Shown here piece by piece: positions 42,703 through 50,874 of a stretch of 64,000 bases of DNA. Numbering within the stretch: position 1 is the stretch's first letter; each line of letters opens with the position of its first letter. The DNA is from CBDCGJ01 sp965216645. Its GTDB lineage: Bacteria; Pseudomonadota; Alphaproteobacteria; GCA-2731375. A program made the translations under genes and the position numbers. The stretch covers positions 140,811 to 204,810 of the forward strand of contig CBDCGJ010000044.1 in NCBI GenBank assembly GCA_965216645.1, given 5' to 3'. The notes below the pieces were generated by a model. That model had not been told where the DNA came from. It saw nothing but the letters and a program-made list of their open reading frames with translations, and ran no database searches.

Positions 42703-43839
42703 ATGTCATTGCTGAGTGACGATCAGGTGATCGAGCGGGTGTTCGATCATATCGATAACAATACCACCGATCTGGGAACGCGGGTTTGGCGCGAGCCGAC
42801 GGAGAATTACCGCTCGGACGCTCGCTTCGAGGCCGAGCGGTCCCTGTTTAGAAGATTGCCGTTGGTTTTCTGCCCCGCCGCCGCTTTGGCGGAACCCGGC
42901 AGCTATGTGGCCCGGCAGAGTGCCGGCGTTCCCGTGGTCGCGGTGCGCGGCGAGGACGGCCAGGTGCGAGCCTTCCGAAATGTCTGCCGCCATCGCGGCG
43001 TGACCCTGGCGGAGGGAAAGGGCTGCGCCAAGGCCTTCGTTTGCGGCTACCATGGCTGGACTTACGGCCTCGACGGCACGCTCCGTCATGTGCCGGGGGA
43101 GCATGGCTTCCCAGGACTGGATAAGGCCCGGCACGGCCTGTCGCCGCTCCGCGCGGAAGAGCGCCACGGCCTGATTTTCGTCACCCAGGAAGATCCAATC
43201 GATGACGGCGCGTTGGCCGCTTGCCCCGATCTGTTCGCGCCTGAGCAGGCGGTGATCGATGGCAACGACTATGAGGACGACGTGAACTGGAAATTGAACC
43301 AGGAAGCGGCGATGGAGGGTTATCACATCAAGATGACCCACGGGAAAACTTTCTATCCCTACGGTTTCGACAACCTCAATGTGGTCGAGACCTTCGGCCC
43401 GAATTCGCGCATCACCTTCCCGTTTCGACGCATCGAAAAGCTGCGCGATATCGCGCCTGCCAAGCGGCGGATCGGCGGTTACGTGACTTATGTCTACCAC
43501 CTGTTCCCGAACGCCATTGCCGCGGTGCTGTCGGACCATACCGTGTTGCTGATCAGCGAGCCTTTATCGCCGTCGCGGACGCGTTTCACCACCTACCGCC
43601 TGACCAATCGGGGCGCCGACGGCTCGGCGGAGGCGATCGCGCGGGCAAAGAAGGACGCCGCTTTCGTCAACGACACCGGTAGTCAGGAAGACCGCGCGGT
43701 GGTCCGCGCCATCCAGTCGGGCCTGGAAAGCGGGGCCAATAGTCACTTCACCTACGGCCATTTCGAGACGGCGATCGTACATTTTCACGCCACGCTGACG
43801 GACTTGCTCAACGGGTCGGGCAAAAAGGATAGTCAGTAA
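42703..43839 (+). CDS. Rieske non-heme iron oxygenase, alpha subunit
   Basis: A 378-residue ring-hydroxylating-type oxygenase. The Rieske ligands are CRHRG (Cys95, His97) and CGYHGWTYG (Cys114, His117). The mononuclear iron site has NWKLNQEAAMEGYHIKMTH, giving His208 and His213. Such enzymes hydroxylate aromatics or demethylate quaternary amines and need a reductase; none is adjacent. It lies 76 bases after the sugar-acid operon, possibly with its own promoter, and overlaps the convergent SDR gene by 7 bases. Confidence 0.85.
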   Translation: MSLLSDDQVIERVFDHIDNNTTDLGTRVWREPTENYRSDARFEAERSLFRRLPLVFCPAAALAEPGSYVARQSAGVPVVAVRGEDGQVRAFRNVCRHRGVTLAEGKGCAKAFVCGYHGWTYGLDGTLRHVPGEHGFPGLDKARHGLSPLRAEERHGLIFVTQEDPIDDGALAACPDLFAPEQAVIDGNDYEDDVNWKLNQEAAMEGYHIKMTHGKTFYPYGFDNLNVVETFGPNSRITFPFRRIEKLRDIAPAKRRIGGYVTYVYHLFPNAIAAVLSDHTVLLISEPLSPSRTRFTTYRLTNRGADGSAEAIARAKKDAAFVNDTGSQEDRAVVRAIQSGLESGANSHFTYGHFETAIVHFHATLTDLLNGSGKKDSQ

Positions 43840-44579
43840 GTCGCCCGACCGCCGGAGAGATCGAAGACGGCGCCGGTGGAAAAAGCGCAATCTTCCGAGG
43901 ACAGCCAGGCGATCATCGCGGCGGCTTCCTCGGTCTGGCCGAAACGGCCCATGGGGATCTTCGACAGCATGTAGCCGATATGCTCCTCGGTCATCTGATC
44001 GAAGATCGCCGTCTTGATGGCGGCCGGGGTGACGCAGTTGACCAACACCCCCGATTCCGCCAGCTCCTTGCCCAAACTCTTGGTCAGCCCGATGACGCCG
44101 GCCTTGGCGGTGCTGTAGGCGGGGGCGTTGGGGTTGCCTTCCTTGCCGGCGATCGAGGCGATGTTGACGATTCGGCCGTAGCCACGGTCCAGCATACCCG
44201 GCACGACGGCGCGGCAGCACAGGAACACCGCGTTCAGATCCAGATTGATCACGTCCATCCAGGCCTCGACCGGATATTCCCAGGTGGTCAGATTGGGTCC
44301 GGTGATGCCGGCATTGTTGACCAGAATATCGAGGCCGCCGAAAGCTTGTTCCGTCGCTTGCACCGCCTGTTCGACCTGTGCCGGGTCGGTGATGTCGACC
44401 TGATGACCGGCGGCGCCGTCGCCGAGTTCAGCCACCGCTTGCTCCATAGTCGCCTGATCGATGTCCCAGAGCATAACCTTGGCGCCGGAGGCGATCATGC
44501 GTTTGGCCGCCGCGAAACCGATGCCTTGGGCCCCGCCGGTGATCGCCGCGATGCGGCCGTTCAGGTCGATTTTGTTCAT
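43833..44579 (-). CDS. Short-chain dehydrogenase/reductase
   Basis: A 248-residue classical SDR: IAAITGGAQGIGFAAAKRM, VNNAGITGPN, active site AYSTAKAGVIGLTKSLGKEL. It resembles 3-oxoacyl-ACP reductase FabG and sugar dehydrogenases; the substrate is not readable. It is the last gene of a minus-strand set after the permease (24 bases), which supports work on an imported compound. Confidence 0.85.
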   Translation of the reverse strand: MNKIDLNGRIAAITGGAQGIGFAAAKRMIASGAKVMLWDIDQATMEQAVAELGDGAAGHQVDITDPAQVEQAVQATEQAFGGLDILVNNAGITGPNLTTWEYPVEAWMDVINLDLNAVFLCCRAVVPGMLDRGYGRIVNIASIAGKEGNPNAPAYSTAKAGVIGLTKSLGKELAESGVLVNCVTPAAIKTAIFDQMTEEHIGYMLSKIPMGRFGQTEEAAAMIAWLSSEDCAFSTGAVFDLSGGRATY

Positions 44580-44603
44580 GGTCGTTCCTCCCGCTTCCAG
44601 CTC

Positions 44604-45962
44604 TTACAGGGAAATCAGCCAGGCCGAAAGCCCGCTCAACCAAAGTGCGACAAAGACCATCAGGCAGAGATTGAACAGGCCGCTCCAACGGAAGGCCACG
44701 GTACGTCCGTCGACATCGGCGATGCCGGCAACGATCAGGGTGGTCAGGCTGTATGGCGAACTGGAGACGCAAGCGGTCCAGCCGACCATGTAAGCCAGCG
44801 CCACCATCGACGGCTCCGCGCCGACCGCCGCCGGCCCCGGCATAATCGCCCCGATCAGGGTCGCGGTGATGATCGGGTTCAAGGCCAATTGTCCGCCCAA
44901 TGCCATGAAGGCGACGATCAATGCCGGCATCAATGCGCCCGGCAGCGGAGAGGCGGCAACCCAGGCCGCAATCGTCTCCGTCGGTAGCGCGCTCGCCACC
45001 AGATTGCCGGCGAGGCCGGCGCTGGCCAGGATGGTGACTTCCATGCGGTAGCTTGGGAAGCTGTCGGCAATCATATGGCGGCACGCCCGTCCGGTACGGC
45101 GCAGGCCCAGGATCGGGTCGCGACTGCGATTCTGTACCGCCAGCCAGACCATGGCGATCGGCGGCAGCAGCAGGATCACCGCTTGGATCAGGCGGATGTC
45201 GAACAGCTGCACGCCGACGACGAGGATCGCCAGGATCGCGGACAGAAGCGCCAGCAACGGCATATGCACGGACCAGCTCTCGTCCGTCGTCGTTTCACCT
45301 CCCGCCGCGCCACCCCTTTGTAACAACCAGCCGAGACCAGTGATCGCCAATACCGTGATGGTGGCGACGGTCAGGACGGTTGTCACCGACGCGCCGGGCG
45401 CGTAGGTCAGGCCGATCGCCAACCCGACGGAGATCGGCGACCAGGACGGCGATGTGCCGAAGCCGCGATGCACGGCGATCAGGGCCTCGCGCTCTGGCGC
45501 GGTGACCGCTGCCTTACGGCCGCCCCGGATCATCGCGCCTAACAGTTGAGCGCTGCCGAAGCTCATGATCAGGCCTAGGATATTGGCTCCGAGATTGACG
45601 GCGAGATAGCGCCGGCTGCCCGGTTGTTCAATGATGTGCTGACCCGAGCGGCGGATCATGGCGGAGCGCTCGGCCGCCTCCCGCAGGAATGCGCCGGCCG
45701 CGAAAAGAGCGGCATAGAAGCCGCTGAGCCGGGCCGCTTTCAGGAATGCGCTTGAAGGATCGTCCAACCAGGGCCAGGCCGCCACACTGGCGATGATAGC
45801 GATGCCCAGAATAACTTTTCCGGTGCGCGGCAAATGCGGGGCCTGCAACGCCACATAGCCGGCCGCGCCGGCGAAAGCGAGCAGTGCCGCCGGTGTCCAA
45901 TCGAAGAGAAAATGGCCGGCCGATCCCAGTACCGCCAGGACCAGGCCGAAGCCCGAAAGCAT
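44604..45962 (-). CDS. Uncharacterised polytopic membrane transporter
   Basis: A 452-residue protein with roughly twelve hydrophobic segments arranged in two halves. A central cytoplasmic-loop-like segment is RGGAAGGETTTDES. The motif RGFGTSPSWSPISVGLAI in the first half and GGQLALNPIITATLIGAIMP in the second look like re-entrant hairpins of the ion-transporter (IT) superfamily (DASS/ArsB/CitM-like); this is inference, and I do not recognise a named family. ATG 45962 is chosen. It sits between a 3-hydroxyisobutyrate-type dehydrogenase and an SDR gene on the same strand, so it probably imports their substrate. Confidence 0.6.
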   Translation of the reverse strand: MLSGFGLVLAVLGSAGHFLFDWTPAALLAFAGAAGYVALQAPHLPRTGKVILGIAIIASVAAWPWLDDPSSAFLKAARLSGFYAALFAAGAFLREAAERSAMIRRSGQHIIEQPGSRRYLAVNLGANILGLIMSFGSAQLLGAMIRGGRKAAVTAPEREALIAVHRGFGTSPSWSPISVGLAIGLTYAPGASVTTVLTVATITVLAITGLGWLLQRGGAAGGETTTDESWSVHMPLLALLSAILAILVVGVQLFDIRLIQAVILLLPPIAMVWLAVQNRSRDPILGLRRTGRACRHMIADSFPSYRMEVTILASAGLAGNLVASALPTETIAAWVAASPLPGALMPALIVAFMALGGQLALNPIITATLIGAIMPGPAAVGAEPSMVALAYMVGWTACVSSSPYSLTTLIVAGIADVDGRTVAFRWSGLFNLCLMVFVALWLSGLSAWLISL

Positions 45963-45972
45963 TGACAATGTC

Positions 45973-46842
45973 TCAGGCCTTCCCGTCCCGCACGTAGGGA
46001 TAGATGCGGGTGAAATCCGTATCCGGTGCCTCCGCCGCGAAATCGCTCATGACCCGGTCGACCACCTGGGAGACCGCGTCCGCCAAGCCGGCGTCGGCGG
46101 CCGCTTCGTGATAAAGCCGCAGGTCCTTGCTCATCAATGTGTTGGTGAAGCCGGCGTCGTAGGTTTCGGTTAGCACTCGGTGGAGATATTTGTCCGCCGT
46201 GGCCATATTGCGGCCGCTGGACACGTTCACCACGTCCAGCATCAAGCCCATGTCGAGACCGTGGGCCGCGCCGAAAGCCATCGCTTCAGCCGTCGCCACC
46301 ATGGCGGTGCCCGAGAGGAAGTTGTTGAGCAGCTTCATGGTCTGCCCCAATCCGGGTTCCGCGCCAACATAGAAAACATTGCCGCAGAAGGCGTTCAAGG
46401 ATGGTTCCAGCCGTTCGAAGACCGATTGCGGGCCGGAGAACATGCCGGCGATCGTCGCCGCTCGCGCCCCGGCGACACCGCCGGAGACCGGTGCATCGCA
46501 GTAGGTCAGGCCGGCCGCGGTCAACTTGCCGTCGTGAGTCTTCGCGGCGTCGATACCGATCGTGGAGAGGTCGACCAGGGTCCGAAGACGCCGGTCGTTG
46601 CGGTCGAGGATGTCGTCGATTACCGCGTTCACGGCGGCGCCGTCCGGCAGGCTCGTGAATACGATGTCGGCCGCCGCAGCGACCTCGCCAACGCTGTCCG
46701 CGATCTTCGCGCCGGCTGGCGCCCGTTCGGCCGTGCCGGCAATGTCGTAGACGATCAGGTCGGGGCGCAGCTTCGCCAGATTGGCGGCCATCGGCGCGCC
46801 CATGGCGCCAAGGCCGATGAAGCCGTATCGGTCGTCGCTCAT
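45973..46842 (-). CDS. 3-hydroxyisobutyrate-dehydrogenase-family enzyme
   Basis: A 289-residue beta-hydroxyacid dehydrogenase. GFIGLGAMGAPMAANLAKL binds NAD(P), TYCDAPVSGGVAGA is the substrate motif and LGQTMKLLNNFLSG carries the catalytic Lys. Relatives act on 3-hydroxyisobutyrate, tartronate semialdehyde and 2-(hydroxymethyl)glutarate. The ATG overlaps the preceding gene's stop (ATGA), so they are coupled. The frame is open far upstream, but only this start gives a normal dinucleotide-binding N-terminus. Confidence 0.85.
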   Translation of the reverse strand: MSDDRYGFIGLGAMGAPMAANLAKLRPDLIVYDIAGTAERAPAGAKIADSVGEVAAAADIVFTSLPDGAAVNAVIDDILDRNDRRLRTLVDLSTIGIDAAKTHDGKLTAAGLTYCDAPVSGGVAGARAATIAGMFSGPQSVFERLEPSLNAFCGNVFYVGAEPGLGQTMKLLNNFLSGTAMVATAEAMAFGAAHGLDMGLMLDVVNVSSGRNMATADKYLHRVLTETYDAGFTNTLMSKDLRLYHEAAADAGLADAVSQVVDRVMSDFAAEAPDTDFTRIYPYVRDGKA

Positions 46843-47228
46843 TCTTCCTTGTCCAGCTCCAGTTCGGCCAGGACCCGGTTGGCGATGCGGAAGCATTCGA
46901 CGCCCGCCGGCACGCCGCAATAGACGGAGATCTGGATCAGCGTTTCCTTTAACTCGTTCAGGCTCAGGCCATTCTTGATGGCGCCGCGGAAATGCAGCTC
47001 CCACTCCGTCATCCTGCCGAGGGCGGCCAGCATACCCAGATTCAACAGGCTGCGCTGTTGCCGATCCAGGGCTTCGCCGCTCCATACCGCGCCCCAGCAA
47101 TATTCGGTCAGCAGGTTCTGGAATTCGCGGGAGAAGGGCGGGGCCGCAGCCAGGGATTTCTCCACATATTCCTCGCCCAGCACTTCCTTGCGGATGCGCA
47201 ATCCTTCCTCGAACAATTCCTGGCTCAT
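46839..47228 (-). CDS. Carboxymuconolactone decarboxylase-like protein
   Basis: A 129-residue CMD-family protein: EGLRIRKEVLGEEYVEKS, FQNLLTEYCWGAVWS, LNLGMLAALGRMTEWELH and the C-terminal QISVYCGVPAGVECF. The redox CxxC of AhpD is missing, so it is the decarboxylase-type branch, known from protocatechuate degradation but also from other pathways. It heads the minus-strand operon, 93 bases from the divergent SDR gene. Confidence 0.8.
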   Translation of the reverse strand: MSQELFEEGLRIRKEVLGEEYVEKSLAAAPPFSREFQNLLTEYCWGAVWSGEALDRQQRSLLNLGMLAALGRMTEWELHFRGAIKNGLSLNELKETLIQISVYCGVPAGVECFRIANRVLAELELDKEE

Positions 47229-47321
47229 CGCCCCGTTCTCCTTCCCTCGTGACATTGATCTGGCCGGCGATCCGTCGCATGATGATCGCCGCCGCGTTCG
47301 CGGTTCCCGGTTCACCCATAG

Positions 47322-48107
47322 ATGAAAGAGCACAGTTTGGCACGATTAAAAGACAAAGTCGCGCTTGTCAGCGGCGGCGTATCGGGTATCGGCCTGGCCA
47401 GCGCGGTCGCCCTGGCGGAAGCGGGCGCTACTGTGGTGGTCAGCGACGTTCAGGATCTACTGGCCGACCAGGCCCTGACCGAAATCCGCGCCGCCGGCGG
47501 CGAGGCGCAGTACCGCAATCACGACGTCACGGAAGAAGAGACCTGGGAAAAAATCGTCGACGAGATCGTGGAGACCTATGGTCACCTCGACATCGTCGTC
47601 AATAATGCGGGCATCGGCGGGGCCGGCGGACGGATCGACGAAGTCTCGTTGGAGTCGTGGCGGCAGGTTTTGGCGATCAACCTCGATGGCGTCTTCTTAG
47701 GCGTCAAGCATGCAATACGGGCGATGCGGCAAGAAGGTAATGCCGGCTCGATCATCAATATCTCCTCCGTTCTCGGTCTCGTCGGCTTGCCGAATACGGC
47801 CGCCTACGCGGCGTCGAAAGGCGGTGTCCGGCTGTTGACCAAGGCGGTGGCGCTCGAATGCGCCGACCGGGGCGATCCGATTCGGGTCAATTCCGTTCAT
47901 CCCGGCTTTATCGATACACCCTTGGTCGCCAGTGCCATCCAACGCGGCGGGCAAGTGACCAAACGGGCGATCGAAGCCTTGCAGCCGACCGGGCAGATGG
48001 GTCGGCCGCGCAATATCGCCGACGCCGTGGTTTTTCTTGCCTCAGACGAATCCGCCTTCATGACCGGCAGCGAAATGGTGGTCGATGGCGGCTATACGGC
48101 CAGATAA
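47322..48107 (+). CDS. Short-chain dehydrogenase/reductase
   Basis: A 261-residue classical SDR: VALVSGGVSGIGLASAVALA, VVNNAGIGGAGG, active site AAYAASKGGVRLLTKAVAL and the C-terminal FMTGSEMVVDGGYTAR. It looks like the cyclopentanol/hydroxysteroid dehydrogenase group. It is followed by an MBL hydrolase gene after 9 bases, and is divergent from the CMD operon, suggesting a shared pathway and regulator site in between. Confidence 0.85.
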   Translation: MKEHSLARLKDKVALVSGGVSGIGLASAVALAEAGATVVVSDVQDLLADQALTEIRAAGGEAQYRNHDVTEEETWEKIVDEIVETYGHLDIVVNNAGIGGAGGRIDEVSLESWRQVLAINLDGVFLGVKHAIRAMRQEGNAGSIINISSVLGLVGLPNTAAYAASKGGVRLLTKAVALECADRGDPIRVNSVHPGFIDTPLVASAIQRGGQVTKRAIEALQPTGQMGRPRNIADAVVFLASDESAFMTGSEMVVDGGYTAR

Positions 48108-48116
48108 CGGGAGAAC

Positions 48117-48926
48117 ATGACGATGACCGGTCCGGAAACCTACGAAGTCTTCGCCCTCCGCTATGGCGGCATGGCCAATCGCACCCGCAACGACAACTTC
48201 ATCGTCCACGATCCGCATGATACGCCGATGCCGATCGACTATTTCATCTGGCTGATCCGGAACGACAACCGGACCATTGTCGTCGATACCGGGTTCGATC
48301 AGGCGGAGGGAACAAAGCGCGGCCGAGTGATCGACCGCCTGCCGCGGGAAGCCTTGGCGATGCTGGAGGTCGAGGCGGATAAGGTCCAAAACGTCATCGT
48401 CACCCATATGCATTACGACCATGCCGGTACCCTCGACGACTTCCCGGCCGCCAAGTTCCACATTCAGGAATTGGAAATGCAATATGTCACGGGCCGGCAT
48501 ATGTGCCATGACGTCTTCGCCCACGCCTATACCGGCGATCACGTGGCGACCATGGTGAAGCGGCTGTTCGACGGACGCGTCCACTTCCATAACGGTCACT
48601 CGCAGATCGCACCAGGGATCGAGGTGCAATTGATCGGCGGCCATACCATGGGGGTGCAATGCGTCCGGGTGCTGACCAAGCGAGGCTGGGTCGTGCTGGC
48701 CTCCGACGCCAGTCATTTTTACGAAAATATGGAGGTGGTCTCGCCGTTTCCCATCGTCTACAGCGTTGCCGACATGGTCGATGGTTTCGATACCATGCGG
48801 CGGCTGGCCGATAGCCAGCAACATATTGTGCCGGGACATGATCCTTTGGTGGTGGAAAGATATCCGTCGTATAGCGCGGCGACGGATGGCGTCATCGTCC
48901 GCCTGGACGAAGCGCCATCAGCTTAG
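48117..48926 (+). CDS. MBL-fold hydrolase, AHL-lactonase-like
   Basis: A 269-residue metallo-beta-lactamase-fold protein. The metal motif THMHYDHAG gives His97, His99, Asp101 and His102; further ligands are in GGHTMGVQ, LASDASHFY and IVPGHDP. It belongs to the N-acyl-homoserine-lactonase-like group, but in a catabolic operon a lactone or ester of the pathway is as likely as a quorum signal. GGGAGA precedes the ATG. It overlaps the convergent EAL gene by 9 bases. Confidence 0.8.
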   Translation: MTMTGPETYEVFALRYGGMANRTRNDNFIVHDPHDTPMPIDYFIWLIRNDNRTIVVDTGFDQAEGTKRGRVIDRLPREALAMLEVEADKVQNVIVTHMHYDHAGTLDDFPAAKFHIQELEMQYVTGRHMCHDVFAHAYTGDHVATMVKRLFDGRVHFHNGHSQIAPGIEVQLIGGHTMGVQCVRVLTKRGWVVLASDASHFYENMEVVSPFPIVYSVADMVDGFDTMRRLADSQQHIVPGHDPLVVERYPSYSAATDGVIVRLDEAPSA

Positions 48927-50615
48927 CGCGACGAAACGATTGTCGGTACCGGTAACGCCCTCGGCGTTCAATTCGCGGATCTTGTCCGGGATGTCCTTAG
49001 ACGGCATGGGCCGGGCAATCAGATAGCCTTGACCGATCACACAGCCGTGGGAGCGGAGGAAATCGAGCTGTTCGACCGTCTCAATGCCTTCGGCGATACA
49101 CACCAGGTTCAAATTCTCGGCGAGCGAGATAATCGTTCGGGCAATGGCGGCGCCGTAGGAATCGATGGTGATTTCACTGACGAAGGAGCGGTCGATTTTC
49201 AGCACGTCGAGGGGAAAGCGCTTCAGGTAGGAAAGCGACGAATATCCAGTGCCGAAATCGTCGATGGCAATGCGGACGCCGGCGCCGCTGAGTTCCAGCA
49301 AGGCTCGTCGCGTCGCTTCCGGGTCTCGCATGACGCTGCCCTCCGTCAACTCGACTTCCAAGATATCCGGTTTCAGGTAATGTTGGCTGAGCGAATCCTC
49401 GACATGGGCCAATAGGCCGTCCTGATCGAACTGATGCGCGGATAAATTCACGGCGACGCGAAACTCCGGCAGACCTTGGTCGAACCATTCCCGGCGTTGC
49501 CGACAGGCGGTTTCCAACACCCAGTCGCCGAGCGGTACCATGACCCCCAGTTCCTCCGCCAACGGCACGAAAACGTCTGGCGGGACGATGCCGAAGTCTG
49601 GGTGGGTCCAGCGGATCAACGCCTCAACGCCAACCACCTTGTTTTCGAACAGATGCATCTGCGGCTGGTAGTAAAGTTCGAAGTCGCCATTATCGATGGC
49701 CCGGCGCAGGGCGAAAGACATGGAAACCCGTCGAATGGTCTCCGAATGCAGATCGGAGCGGAAGAACCGGAAGGCGTCGCCGCCTTGCTTCTTCACCTGG
49801 CTCATCGCCGCGTCGGCACATTTGATCAAGCCATCCGCATTGTCGGCGTCCGTCGGGAACAGGGAGATCCCGATGCTGGCGGTCAGTTCGATTTCCTCGC
49901 CATCGATGGATGTGGTTTGGGAGAGGGCGTCGTTGATCTTCTCCGCCACCTTGGTGATGAAATGAGCATGCGGTAAGTTCGGCAGCACTGCGATGAACGT
50001 GTCGGCGCCGAGCCTGGCCACGGTGTCGCTGTCGCGCAGCGTGTCCCTTAGACGGGTCGCAATCTCCCGCAATATCCGGTCGCCGGCGGCATGACCGAAG
50101 CGGTCGTTGAAGAACTTAAAACGATCGAGATCGAAAAACATAACCGCCAATAGATGATCGTAGCGGCGGGCGTGATTGATGGCCAATTCCAACCGGTCCT
50201 GCAGCAACGCGCGGTTCAATAATCCCGTCAAATTATCGTGGCGCCCGGCCTTCAGGCGGGTGATGGCGCATTCCAGCGCATGCAACAGCCGCTCGCCGTT
50301 GGCTTCGTCCAAGGCGAGATGCTCCTGAACCCCCATGGCGATCAATTGCTGCACCTTCTTGGCGTCGAAACTCGCGGTGAGCGCGACAGTTGGCGTCGCC
50401 AGGGAAATGCCGAGCATCGTTGAGAGCTGACTTTCCTGGAAACCTTCGCAGAGATTCAACAGCACGGCGTCAACAGAATTGTCGGCCATAAAGGCGTCGC
50501 CTTCGTCGGCGCCAGCGACGAAAGACAGCTCCCAGTCGCTTTCTTGGAGAAGAAGTTCGATTTTGGTTTTCGGTTGTCCCTCGGGACCGATGATCAAGAG
50601 CTGATACTTTGCCAC
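48918..50615 (-). CDS. REC-like / degenerate GGDEF / EAL protein, probable c-di-GMP phosphodiesterase
   Basis: A 565-residue cytoplasmic protein. Residues 1-120 resemble a receiver domain but show no clear phospho-Asp. The GGDEF domain reads RLGADTFIAVL, so the cyclase signature is lost. The EAL domain is intact: VGVEALIRW, VNLSAHQF, VELTEGSVM, AIDDFGTGYSSLSYL, LKIDRSFV and AEGIET. It should therefore break down c-di-GMP, perhaps with the GGDEF part as a GTP sensor. Its start is about 0.25 kb downstream of the CheZ gene end on the same strand, hinting at motility control. Confidence 0.85.
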   Translation of the reverse strand: MAKYQLLIIGPEGQPKTKIELLLQESDWELSFVAGADEGDAFMADNSVDAVLLNLCEGFQESQLSTMLGISLATPTVALTASFDAKKVQQLIAMGVQEHLALDEANGERLLHALECAITRLKAGRHDNLTGLLNRALLQDRLELAINHARRYDHLLAVMFFDLDRFKFFNDRFGHAAGDRILREIATRLRDTLRDSDTVARLGADTFIAVLPNLPHAHFITKVAEKINDALSQTTSIDGEEIELTASIGISLFPTDADNADGLIKCADAAMSQVKKQGGDAFRFFRSDLHSETIRRVSMSFALRRAIDNGDFELYYQPQMHLFENKVVGVEALIRWTHPDFGIVPPDVFVPLAEELGVMVPLGDWVLETACRQRREWFDQGLPEFRVAVNLSAHQFDQDGLLAHVEDSLSQHYLKPDILEVELTEGSVMRDPEATRRALLELSGAGVRIAIDDFGTGYSSLSYLKRFPLDVLKIDRSFVSEITIDSYGAAIARTIISLAENLNLVCIAEGIETVEQLDFLRSHGCVIGQGYLIARPMPSKDIPDKIRELNAEGVTGTDNRFVALS

Positions 50616-50682
50616 GCCAAAATACTCGTGCCTGTCACTATCGATACGACTACACGCGTTCCATTATCCACACGCGACCACG

Positions 50683-50874
50683 TTAAAACTTGGTATACAA
50701 TTGTAAACCGAAGGTGAAAAATACGCCAGTCGGCAATTTTGCGTTCGGAAATGAGATGTCATGCGTTACCGAATTGCTACGCTGGATTTCGCCAGACGGC
50801 GTGTTTTCGAACCCAACTTGGAACACATTTAGATTCAATCCGTTACCAAGGATCGGATTAGATATCACCATCAA
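50683..50874 (-). pseudogene. Possible C-terminal remnant of an outer-membrane barrel gene
   Basis: In the 255-base gap between the CheZ and EAL genes, a frame of about 63 residues reads LNLNVFQVGFENTPSGE and ends GVFFTFGLQLYTKF before a TAA. Alternating hydrophobic residues and the terminal Phe are typical of the last strands of an outer-membrane barrel. No start region is present, so it would be a leftover of a lost gene. The gap is AT-richer than its surroundings. Chance resemblance is possible. Confidence 0.35.
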
